A DNA stretch of 64,000 nucleotides from assembly GCA_029261995.1 (NCBI GenBank), contig JAJDAF010000064.1, positions 208,187 to 272,186 of the forward strand. The letters are read 5' to 3'. The notes beneath the pieces were generated by a model. That model saw only the letters and a program-made list of their open reading frames with translations. It had not been told where the DNA came from and searched no databases. Source of the DNA: Candidatus Zhuqueibacterota bacterium. GTDB taxonomy: Bacteria > Zhuqueibacterota > Zhuqueibacteria > Oceanimicrobiales > Oceanimicrobiaceae. Both the position numbers and the translations under genes were made by a program. This document shows positions 16,728 to 24,502 of this stretch, in pieces; within the stretch, counting starts at the first letter, position 1, and every line of letters begins with the position of its first letter.

Positions 16728-18430
16728 TTGATCTCCCTCGTGATAGATTTAAACTCCGCAAAGGTTGCGGAATTTGTGGTCTTGTCGAAAAATACCTCCA
16801 GCAAGGACGCTTTGTCTGTGGCCTGAAAGAAGGCGGATAGCATTTCTGAAAATTGTTCTGCGGCGTCACAGGCACGATATTCAAGGCCATGGTCTGCTGC
16901 CGTGCGTTCTGCTGTGAGGTTCTGTTCTACTTCAAAATAATCTTGTAGTTCCGGCAAACGCCGGCTATCATCGAGCATTCTAAAAATGCCGCCGCCGCCG
17001 TTGTTGAAAACAATGATTCGCAAATTGCCGGGAAGATCACGCTGCCAGAGCGCATTGCGATCATAAAAGAAGGCGAGGTCACCAACTATGAGCGTGGTCA
17101 ATCTGTCTCTGACAGCCAGCGCCGCGCCAACCGTGGTGCTTACTGTGCCATCGATGCCACTGGTTCCGCGGTTGCTGTTGACCTGAATATTGCGGGTCTC
17201 TTTCAGGGAAACCAGGCTGGCGAGCCGGACTATCGAGCTGTTGCCCAACTGCAGATTGCTGTTTTGGGGCAGGTGACGCAGGGTTGCCTGCATCGCGGAT
17301 AACTCTGAGTGATTGGAGTGGTTCAGGAACCGGTCGAGCAGGGTGGAGGCCTGTTCTTGTCTGGCGGCCCACGTTGATGCGTAGGTCGCGGGCCTTTGGG
17401 GAGCGTCGGAGTTTTCCAGAAGTTGCCGAAAGAAGGGTGCTGGCTCAACCGGCAAGATTCGAGTCACGGATTGGTAGGTGTCGATGGCGACGGCATCCTG
17501 CTGAAGGTGCCAGTGCTCTGCTGGCCTGAATTTTCGCAGAAAGCGTTTCATGGATTTCGAGATGATTGGCCCGCCGAAACTCACCACCAGGTCAGGCTGC
17601 AGCTCGGGCGCCAGCGTTTCAATATTTCCGCTCAGGATCATGTCCGCGAAGTGAAGCTTGCAAGAGTCGTGGCAGTTTGATGCAACATCGGCGTGGATGA
17701 CCGTGTCATCGAGCCCTTCGAGTGCGCTGAGTTGCACGGCAAGTTCATCTGACGGCATCCCGAGTCCGGCAATAATCATTTTTCGGCGCGACTGCTGCCA
17801 GACGCGCGAAAGCTCCGGCCATTCGTCGCTTGCAATGCGCGATTCTGTTTTCACCCGGGAAATGCGGCGCGCATCACGCGTGTAGGTGATTGCGCTTTGC
17901 GGATAGAGCGGCTCTCGCAACGGCACGTTTATGTGGACAGGGCCGGCAACCGGGGCCGAGCAGGAATTGATGGCATCCGAGATGATTCTGCCCGCATGCC
18001 AGCAGGCATCTTTGTGGCTGGTGTCAACCGGAAATTCGAAGTAGCCGCGCGTGTGGGCGCCATAAAGTCGATGTTGTTGAATGGTTTGGCCGTCATCTTG
18101 CCCAATCCATTCTGGCGGGCGGTCCGCGGTCAGGACCAACAGTGGAATCTGCTGGTAAAAGGCCTCGGCGACCGCTGGCGCGTAATTCAGGGCCGCTGTG
18201 CCTGAGGTGCAAATCAAGATGGTTGGCCGGGCTTTCTGCTGCGCCAATCCCAATGCCACAAATGCGGCGGCCCGTTCATCGATGATGGTTCTGCATTTGA
18301 GCTGTGGGTGTCTGACGAATGCCAGAGTAAGTGGAGCAGAGCGGGAACCCGGGGAGATGATGACGTCTTGGAGTCCATGGCGAGCGCACAAGTCGGCCAG
18401 GTTGAAAACCTCTTGTTTGAACTCAGTCAT
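16724..18430 (-). CDS. menD: SEPHCHC synthase MenD
   Basis: 568 residues from the chosen start. It is thiamine diphosphate-dependent and joins 2-oxoglutarate to isochorismate. Seen: the N-terminal [15 protein letters not shown], the TPP-domain pair [16 protein letters not shown] and [39 protein letters not shown] and NNGGGGIF. The frame is open 27 codons further upstream, but that part lies inside menF, so ATG at 18430 (MTEFKQEV) is preferred. It overlaps the menF stop by 8 bases. Confidence 0.93.
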   Translation of the reverse strand: MTEFKQEVFNLADLCARHGLQDVIISPGSRSAPLTLAFVRHPQLKCRTIIDERAAAFVALGLAQQKARPTILICTSGTAALNYAPAVAEAFYQQIPLLVLTADRPPEWIGQDDGQTIQQHRLYGAHTRGYFEFPVDTSHKDACWHAGRIISDAINSCSAPVAGPVHINVPLREPLYPQSAITYTRDARRISRVKTESRIASDEWPELSRVWQQSRRKMIIAGLGMPSDELAVQLSALEGLDDTVIHADVASNCHDSCKLHFADMILSGNIETLAPELQPDLVVSFGGPIISKSMKRFLRKFRPAEHWHLQQDAVAIDTYQSVTRILPVEPAPFFRQLLENSDAPQRPATYASTWAARQEQASTLLDRFLNHSNHSELSAMQATLRHLPQNSNLQLGNSSIVRLASLVSLKETRNIQVNSNRGTSGIDGTVSTTVGAALAVRDRLTTLIVGDLAFFYDRNALWQRDLPGNLRIIVFNNGGGGIFRMLDDSRRLPELQDYFEVEQNLTAERTAADHGLEYRACDAAEQFSEMLSAFFQATDKASLLEVFFDKTTNSATFAEFKSITREIK

Positions 18431-19721
18431 AACACAAGATCTTGCTGGCCCCGTTCTTTTTATCGGTGAAGGAGTGCATCTTCTTCCCGTCGAGAACTTT
18501 GCGCAGGGCATCCAGTTTCAACTCGGTTTCCAGCCATTCTTTCTCCGGCTCCGAGTCAATGGTGACACCGCCTCCTGCGTACAGAATGGCGGTGCTGCGC
18601 AGGACCTGCATGCATCTCAGGTTGACATAAAGATGCGATTCCCGGTCCAGATTGACCGGGCCAAGATAGCCGGCGTAGAATTCACGATTGTGCGCTTCAT
18701 GTTCGGAGATGAAAGCAAGTGCTTTCGCCTTCGGAACACCGCAGACCGCAGGGGTCGGATGCAGGGCGTTTAGCATGTTTTCAACGATTTTTTCTGCCCG
18801 GGAGGTCAGATTGGCAAGACTGAAGCGGGTTTGCAGATGCAAGAGATTTCCGATTCGAAGTGACTCAGTGGTCTGTTCCTCAAAGTCATTGATTCCCTGT
18901 TGTGCAAACGCATCGCGAATGTATTCGCTAACAATCTCCTGCTCGACGATTTCTTTGTCTCCCCATTCCTTTGCCCAGGTAGTGTCTTTGCTGGTCACCG
19001 GCCGCGTACCGGCCAGGGCTACTGCGGTCAGATTGTTCTGCTTGACGTTCAACAACAATTCAGGCGTTGCCCCAATCCATGTTCCGACGCCTGGCAGTGA
19101 AACCAGAGAAACAAATGCGTTGGGATAGCTGGCACAAAGACTGTTGAAAAGAGTGGCCGGATGAAAGGTTGGTTGGAGATCAATTTCAACCGCGCGAGAC
19201 ATCACAACTTTTCTGAGCGCGCCGCTTGCGATAGTCTGCACTGCATTCCCGATTTGGCGACAGTACTCATTTTTGTCAATATTTGTCACCGAAGGCGTGG
19301 CGTTTGCCGGGACATGCCAGCTGTGCTGCCCTGTAATGGTCGATGCGTTGCCGTTTGAAAGATCCAGGAATCTTGCCTCAAATTTTGCCTTGTTCTTGCG
19401 TTGCCGCGCATCAAATGGGCTGGAAGAATGCAGAGTGTTGCAACCGGTCTTCCCCAGCAGCAGGTCAGCGCCGATCAAGTAGGTGCAGTTCGGTGCTGCG
19501 TTGTCAAATGGAGAAATCAAGAAACCGGGCTTGAGCTGGCTCAATTCAGATTGGCTGCATTTCAGGTCGCCAGACAGGTCAACAATCGCTCGTGGGCGCG
19601 CTTCCCGTGGAAAACGCCACAGCGCCGCAGGCAGATGAAGTTCGAGTGCCGCATGATAGAAGTGCCGAATCCCCTGTTCAGCCTCTGTCTCGCGAAAAAT
19701 CACTTCTGAATCATTTAGCAT
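18423..19721 (-). CDS. menF: Isochorismate synthase MenF
   Basis: 432 residues of the chorismate-binding family. It turns chorismate into isochorismate, the committed step to menaquinone. Seen: KVVMSRAVEIDL, GTWIGATPELLL, AGTRPVTSKD, then HPTPAVCGVPKAKAL with the EHEAHNREFYAGYLGPVN block, the Mg/chorismate site. The N-terminal third is weakly conserved, as usual for this family. It is the first biosynthetic gene, 50 bases downstream of the GbsR-type regulator. AAAGGAG lies upstream at rather long spacing (about 13 bases). Confidence 0.92.
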   Translation of the reverse strand: MLNDSEVIFRETEAEQGIRHFYHAALELHLPAALWRFPREARPRAIVDLSGDLKCSQSELSQLKPGFLISPFDNAAPNCTYLIGADLLLGKTGCNTLHSSSPFDARQRKNKAKFEARFLDLSNGNASTITGQHSWHVPANATPSVTNIDKNEYCRQIGNAVQTIASGALRKVVMSRAVEIDLQPTFHPATLFNSLCASYPNAFVSLVSLPGVGTWIGATPELLLNVKQNNLTAVALAGTRPVTSKDTTWAKEWGDKEIVEQEIVSEYIRDAFAQQGINDFEEQTTESLRIGNLLHLQTRFSLANLTSRAEKIVENMLNALHPTPAVCGVPKAKALAFISEHEAHNREFYAGYLGPVNLDRESHLYVNLRCMQVLRSTAILYAGGGVTIDSEPEKEWLETELKLDALRKVLDGKKMHSFTDKKNGASKILCYD

Positions 19722-19771
19722 GTATTAGTTGTGGTCTCCTTTGTAAGCAGAGTACTTGAGGCGCATCAGTT

Positions 19772-20293
19772 CTACGCTCTCGGAATCAAGCGCATGATGG
19801 TTTTGAATCGGTCCGTGGATATCACACGATTGTTCAGCAGTTTTTTCAGACTGTCGGCAGCGAAGTTGGTCATTTCGTCCAACTTGGTGAGCTTCTCGAA
19901 CATTTCAGGCTCAAGGGCTTGCATCTCGACCGACAATGCCGAGATATCCTCTTGTATGCGCGTCATGAGTTTGAGTTCGCGGTTTCGCAGAATGTTGTAG
20001 ATGACTTGAACCAGATCCGGCTTGGAGCGATATCCCGGGGAACGTGCGTCGCCAAGCGTAACTTTTTCGACCACTTCGTAGGCTATCATTTCCGCCAAGG
20101 CCGTGCTTACCAGGCCCTTTGTCACACCAAGGTTTGCCGTCATTTCTTTGGCCGTAATCGGCTGGCCTGACAGGTAGACCAAAACCCAGATTTTGCCATG
20201 AATCTCTTTGAATCCCCAGTACTTGATGAATTCGCCTATCGATTCAGCCAGTTGAATTTTCTTTTGGTCCAGATCTTGTTTCACACGAGTCAC
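19772..20293 (-). CDS. GbsR/MarR-family transcriptional regulator
   Basis: 173 residues with a winged helix-turn-helix in the N-terminal half. FIKYWGFKEIHGKIWVLVYLSGQPITAKEM, then LGVTKGLVSTALAEMIAYEVVEKV (about 23-82), matches the GbsR type. The C-terminal half (RELKLMTRIQEDI onward) is an alpha-helical dimerisation region. The start is GTG and has no clear SD. A promoter ends only about 25 bases upstream, so the leader is very short. It heads the menF-D-B-A-C-E transcript, so it may control menaquinone synthesis or itself; this is inference. GbsR of Bacillus controls glycine betaine synthesis, but nothing here suggests that role. Confidence 0.8.
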   Translation of the reverse strand: MTRVKQDLDQKKIQLAESIGEFIKYWGFKEIHGKIWVLVYLSGQPITAKEMTANLGVTKGLVSTALAEMIAYEVVEKVTLGDARSPGYRSKPDLVQVIYNILRNRELKLMTRIQEDISALSVEMQALEPEMFEKLTKLDEMTNFAADSLKKLLNNRVISTDRFKTIMRLIPRA

Positions 20294-20317
20294 ATTGATG
20301 TTGATTTTGTTTAGAAC

Positions 20318-20346
20318 AATATAAACGATTTCAATTTCGAAGTCAA
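20318..20346 (-). promoter_or_regulatory. Promoter of the gbsR-menFDBACE transcription unit
   Basis: On the - strand, TTGACT (20346-20341) and TATATT (20323-20318) are spaced by exactly 17 bases, close to the sigma-70 consensus. Transcription would start near 20311, only about 18 bases before the GTG start codon. The spacer is AT-rich. Confidence 0.6.
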
Positions 20347-20522
20347 GTTTCTTTGTGGGTATGGAGCAGCGCGACCCGGGTAGGGAGAACGAGGGGAAAT
20401 GACGATTTGAGAACCTGGCGACTAGAATTTATGTCGTCATCCGGTCGTCTTTATTAGAAGGTATGGTTTTGTATAGTCTCAGATTGCCCACAAATCTCTC
20501 GATGGGCTTGTGCACCATTGCT

Positions 20523-21005
20523 TTACGCTTTCTCGAGCAAGTCGATGAAATCTTTTCCCACAATCGATACATACATCGCGTGGCATCCAATCCGCAGAGG
20601 CATGGCGGCCGCGACCTCGCTTTGGTCCGCAAATGAGCCATTTCCTGTTTCCGGCAACCCCAGTTCGAACTCCTGATTCTCCGGGACGAGTGCGCCCATG
20701 AATCTCCCGGCAATGGTGTTGGCAATTTCAGCAAGCGCGTCATTGATGGCGTTTTCGGAAACGTCGTCATCCACCAGGCCTACAACTTCCTCCGCCAGAA
20801 CTTTGCCGTAACTTCTGCTGATTTGGATGACCAACTCGCCAGAGTGCGGTTTCTGAAAGGGTAGCATGCTCCAAATTGTATCGCTGTCCACGATTTGGAT
20901 GTCATCGGCTTCATCCATGATTTCGATTTCTTCGAAGGTCATGTTCTCCATCGTTGTTGAAACGGCAGATGCCAGGGAAGACTGAATCTTGTCAAGTTCA
21001 TTCAT
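20523..21005 (-). CDS. cheX: CheX-type CheY-P phosphatase
   Basis: About 160 residues. CheC/CheX/FliY-type phosphatases carry Dx3Ex2N on the active helix, and here it reads NDALAEIANTIAG, with D, E and N all in place. There is one such helix, as in CheX. It would remove phosphate from the CheY encoded just upstream. The start ATG at 21005 lies 4 bases after the cheY stop. The frame is open further back but that part is inside cheY. It is the last gene of the chemosensory operon. Confidence 0.82.
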   Translation of the reverse strand: MNELDKIQSSLASAVSTTMENMTFEEIEIMDEADDIQIVDSDTIWSMLPFQKPHSGELVIQISRSYGKVLAEEVVGLVDDDVSENAINDALAEIANTIAGRFMGALVPENQEFELGLPETGNGSFADQSEVAAAMPLRIGCHAMYVSIVGKDFIDLLEKA

Positions 21006-21009
21006 GTTT

Positions 21010-21399
21010 TCAACCCCATTGGTCTTGGTCAATAATATCTTCCAGTGCGACGGCCACACTCGCCGGTGAGATTGGCTTTCCGATAACCGCGAATGCTCCT
21101 TGCTCGATTAAATCTTCCCTGGAGGCCTCGTTGCCGACGCTGGATATTACCAGAATAGGCAATTGCGTCAGTTTCGGGCTGGCTTTGATGTGTCGAATCA
21201 GGGCGCGGCCGTCCATAACCGGCATATTCAGATCGGTGACAATCAAATCGATGGGCTGCTCTCGTACGATCTTCAGAGCTTCCTCGCCGTTCCCGGCTTC
21301 GATGAAGTTGGCATCCGCTGTGCCGGCTATCTCGAGGCAACGTTTGATGATCATTCTTGCTGTCGATGAGTCATCGGCAATGACAATGTTCTCGATCAT
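21010..21399 (-). CDS. cheY: CheY-like response regulator
   Basis: 129 residues, a single receiver domain. Acidic pair Asp9/Asp10 (IADDS), phosphoacceptor Asp56 (VTDLNMP), switch Ser86/Ser87 and Lys108 (IGKP) are all present. No output domain is present. Its place between cheD and cheX in the che operon makes it the likely diffusible output of CheA. The target (motor or other) is not in this window. Confidence 0.88.
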   Translation of the reverse strand: MIENIVIADDSSTARMIIKRCLEIAGTADANFIEAGNGEEALKIVREQPIDLIVTDLNMPVMDGRALIRHIKASPKLTQLPILVISSVGNEASREDLIEQGAFAVIGKPISPASVAVALEDIIDQDQWG

Positions 21400-21457
21400 T
21401 CTTTACCCTTTCTGTCAGGCATGATTGTCCCTTTGATATCCATGTTCTCTCGCAGGC

Positions 21458-21943
21458 TCACAAAATCCAGCTTTCCTTTCCGGGGGAGGAAATGGTTATT
21501 TTGCCGGTGTTGACATCGACGGCCACACTGCGGCTGATGTTGCCACCCACGTCTTCAGCAATTGCGCCCAGACGGTACTTCCACAGGCACTTGCGTACAG
21601 CCAGGACGTTTCGTTTTCCAATATTAAAGGTGTTGTTTGGATCCATGACGCTGGCGCCGCCCGCCAACTTGACCGTCAGGCGGCTTTTGCCGTCGTATCC
21701 GTGCTGTTTCAGCTCATCCAGAATTTTGGCGACACCCGTGTCGGCAAACATGCCGGGGCGCTCTTGGGCTCGCCTTGTATTGATGGATGAGTCTGGCAAA
21801 GCGACATGCAGCAGACCAACCACTCGGTTCTGTGGGTCAAGCACGATAACCGCTACGCATGAGCCAAGGGCGAGGGTCTTGATGGTTTCATCCCGCTCTT
21901 TGGATGTGGCACATTCTCCAACCCCAACGTAAACTGTCTTCAT
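21458..21943 (-). CDS. cheD: Chemoreceptor glutamine deamidase CheD
   Basis: 161 residues. CheD deamidates Gln to Glu in chemoreceptors and, in species with CheC or CheX, links adaptation to CheY-P. Catalytic Cys29 (ALGSCVAV), His46 (GLLHVALPDS) and Thr23 are visible, and the NIGKRNVLAVRKCL segment is typical. It starts 5 bases after the cheB stop. Confidence 0.92.
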   Translation of the reverse strand: MKTVYVGVGECATSKERDETIKTLALGSCVAVIVLDPQNRVVGLLHVALPDSSINTRRAQERPGMFADTGVAKILDELKQHGYDGKSRLTVKLAGGASVMDPNNTFNIGKRNVLAVRKCLWKYRLGAIAEDVGGNISRSVAVDVNTGKITISSPGKESWIL

Positions 21944-21948
21944 CGACG

Positions 21949-23004
21949 TTAACCTTTTTGGGAAAGTGCTGACAATAATTCTGCCGAAATCGTTTGGATG
22001 GGCACGAGCTGATCGATCCCGCCTTTTTCGTAAGCGACCCTGGGCATGCCGAACACGACGGAGGTCTCTTCGTTCTGCGCTATCGTCGGGGCTCCGGCTT
22101 TGCGCATCGCGACCATCCCCGACGCGCCGTCGTGGCCCATGCCGGTAAGGATAATTCCCACCGCATTTTTACCGGCTGAAATCGCGACGGAATTGAACAG
22201 TACCTCGACTGATGGCCTGTGGCCGCACACTTTTTCACCCTGCTTGCATTTCACATAGTACGTACCTTCGGAACGCGTGACCCGCATGTGCAAATCCCCC
22301 GGCGCAATCAGGGCGCGGCCCTGCAAGACAGGATCGCCGGTTTCAGCTTCCTTTACCACCATGGCGGATTGCTGATTCAGGCGTGCCGCAAACATTTTGG
22401 TGAACCCGGGCGGCATGTGCTGCACAATGACAATTCCTGGGGTGTCCGCCGGCAACTCACTCAGAATGTAGCGAATCGCCTCCGTGCCGCCGGTGGATGC
22501 GCCAATGGCGATCACTTTGTCGGTTGATTCTGCCAGCGCTTTCGGCACGCTATGGCTGGTCCGCCGTGGCCTGAAGTTTGAGTTTCGCCACTTGCTGACA
22601 TTGGCCTGTGCGGCAATCTTGAGCTTAGTGCGCAGTTCTTTCAGCATCACGTGCAGGCCTCTTTGCACGTCGCTGCTTGGCTTCGTGACAAAGTCCAGGG
22701 CGCCAGCTTCCAGAGCCTCGACCGTGATTTGTTTGCCACGCTCGGTCAGCGAGCTTACCATCAGAACCGGCAAGGGATTTTGCGGCATCAGCCGCCGTAA
22801 AAATTCGACGCCGTTCATGCGGGGCATTTCAACATCCAGGGTCAGGACATCCGGTTTGTATTGCAATATTTTGTCGCGCGCAACATAGGGATTGGATGCA
22901 GTGGCAACGACCTCGATTTCTGGGTCCGCGGACAGACATTGTGCCAGTATTTGCCGGACCATCGCCGAGTCATCGACAACCAGGACTCGAATCTTCTTAG
23001 CCAA
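21949..23004 (-). CDS. cheB: Chemotaxis methylesterase CheB
   Basis: 351 residues. A receiver domain at the N-terminus (Asp11/Asp12, phosphoacceptor Asp57 in TLDVEMP, Lys109 in VTKP) is joined by a linker (about 125-160) to the methylesterase domain. The catalytic triad is intact: Ser170 (IGASTGG), His196 (VQHMPPG), Asp292 (GMGHDGASG). It removes methyl groups from receptors when phosphorylated by CheA. Its start abuts the cheR stop. Confidence 0.95.
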   Translation of the reverse strand: MAKKIRVLVVDDSAMVRQILAQCLSADPEIEVVATASNPYVARDKILQYKPDVLTLDVEMPRMNGVEFLRRLMPQNPLPVLMVSSLTERGKQITVEALEAGALDFVTKPSSDVQRGLHVMLKELRTKLKIAAQANVSKWRNSNFRPRRTSHSVPKALAESTDKVIAIGASTGGTEAIRYILSELPADTPGIVIVQHMPPGFTKMFAARLNQQSAMVVKEAETGDPVLQGRALIAPGDLHMRVTRSEGTYYVKCKQGEKVCGHRPSVEVLFNSVAISAGKNAVGIILTGMGHDGASGMVAMRKAGAPTIAQNEETSVVFGMPRVAYEKGGIDQLVPIQTISAELLSALSQKG

Positions 23005-23871
23005 TCATGCCTCCCTGCGGTAGACAGCAGGTTTGACGTAGCTGTAGGTGCGGGTCTTTCGCCCCAGAGTTTCGGAGTGCCCGATGAAGAAATATCCACC
23101 CGGTTGTGTAAAGTCATAGAAGCGATTGACCAGTGCATCTCTTGTCGGCCCATCGAAATAGATCATCACGTTGCGGCAGAACACCAGGTGAAACTTACCG
23201 CTGAACGGGAATTGCGGACGCATGAGGTTGAAACGCCGGAACAGAATCAGGTCTTTTATCTGATCTTTGACTGCCCAGTCACCGTCCTCCGATGATCGGA
23301 AGTAGCGGTGTTTGAAGTGGGCCGGCAAGCTTTTAATATTCTCGCCGGCGTAGACACCTGCTTTCGCGATGGTCAGGACACGATTGGAGATGTCAGTTGC
23401 CAGGATGCCAACGTCCCACTGCTTTAGCTCGAGTTTCAGGAAGTCATGAACCAACATCGAGAGCATGTAGGGCTCTTCTCCGGATGAGCAGCCGGCGCAC
23501 CATATCCTGAGCTTCTTCGTTCCTTCTTTCTCGATGCAGCGTTTAAGCTCGGGCAACGCCGTCTCCAACAGGAAGGTAAAATGGTCAGGCTCACGATAGA
23601 AAAATGTGTGGTTGGTTGAGATTCGGTTCACGAGGCTGCCCAGCGCTTCGCCGGTCTTGTCGCTTGTCACATAGTTGTAGTACTCGAGAAAGGATGCCAG
23701 ACCTTTCTCTCGCAAGACTTTTTGCAATCGACCGACAATCAGCGATTTCTTTTGTTCGGTCAGGTCAATGCCGAATTTGTGGTGGATCAAATTCCGAATC
23801 AGGGTGTATTCCTCATCGGTCAGTTTCAAGAGACCAGCGGTGGTCGGGTTGGTTGTATCGTCTGCTTTCAC
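23005..23871 (-). CDS. cheR: Chemoreceptor methyltransferase CheR
   Basis: 288 residues. An N-terminal helical domain (about 15-85; FGIDLTEQKKSLIVGRL) and a SAM-binding domain with ISTNHTFFYREPDHF, WCAGCSSGEEPYML (motif I) and FCRNVMIYFD. The GHSETL motif sits near the C-terminus. It methylates receptor glutamates. There is no TPR extension or pentapeptide-tether domain. It comes 70 bases after cheW in the same direction. Confidence 0.95.
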   Translation of the reverse strand: MKADDTTNPTTAGLLKLTDEEYTLIRNLIHHKFGIDLTEQKKSLIVGRLQKVLREKGLASFLEYYNYVTSDKTGEALGSLVNRISTNHTFFYREPDHFTFLLETALPELKRCIEKEGTKKLRIWCAGCSSGEEPYMLSMLVHDFLKLELKQWDVGILATDISNRVLTIAKAGVYAGENIKSLPAHFKHRYFRSSEDGDWAVKDQIKDLILFRRFNLMRPQFPFSGKFHLVFCRNVMIYFDGPTRDALVNRFYDFTQPGGYFFIGHSETLGRKTRTYSYVKPAVYRREA

Positions 23872-23941
23872 GCTATCGATTCTTTGTCTCGACTTCTAAA
23901 AAAGTGTGACCGGCAGGCCGCGGCCTTTTGTAGGCTGTGGC

Positions 23942-24463
23942 TCATTCATTTAAGATGCCCAGCGACTCCGCAATCTGATTTTCTTCGTCTCCGAAGAGCA
24001 GCTTGTGGGTATCCAAGAGGATCTTAACCTCCTTGCCCACTTTGCCTAGGCCTTGGATGTAGCGTGAGCCGTCGCTGCGGTTGACTTTGGGTGGTGCTTC
24101 GATATCTTTGCCCGGAATATCCATCACTTCAGAAACGGTATCGACAATCAGCCCGACCGTCATGTTGCGAATGTTGACCACCACGATACAAGTGCGGTCG
24201 TCATAGGTCTTTTTCTCGAGGGCAAACCGCAGTCTTACATCCAGAACCGGGATCACTTTGCCGCGTAAGTTGATAACACCTTTGATGAACGGCGGTGTGT
24301 CCGGCAAATCGGTAATAGTTTGAATTCCGATGATTTCCGTGACATTGCGAATTTCGATCCCGTACTCTTCCTTACCCAGGGCGAAAGTCAGGAACTTGCC
24401 CTCCTGAGTGTCTTCGATGAACTCAGTAATTTTGTCAACCTCAGTCAAGTCGGTTTCTGCCAT
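23942..24463 (-). CDS. cheW: Chemotaxis coupling protein CheW
   Basis: About 173 residues from the preferred ATG (24463), which has GAAGG 8 bases upstream. Other in-frame ATGs lie at 24469 and 24493. A single CheW domain: FLTFALGKEEYGIEI, then PFIKGVINLRGKVIPVLDVR and VDTVSEVMDI. It links receptors to CheA. It begins about 40 bases after the cheA stop. Confidence 0.93.
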   Translation of the reverse strand: MAETDLTEVDKITEFIEDTQEGKFLTFALGKEEYGIEIRNVTEIIGIQTITDLPDTPPFIKGVINLRGKVIPVLDVRLRFALEKKTYDDRTCIVVVNIRNMTVGLIVDTVSEVMDIPGKDIEAPPKVNRSDGSRYIQGLGKVGKEVKILLDTHKLLFGDEENQIAESLGILNE

Positions 24464-24502
24464 GAGCATTACCTTCAATGATCTAAACTGCATTTTTTGA
24501 GA

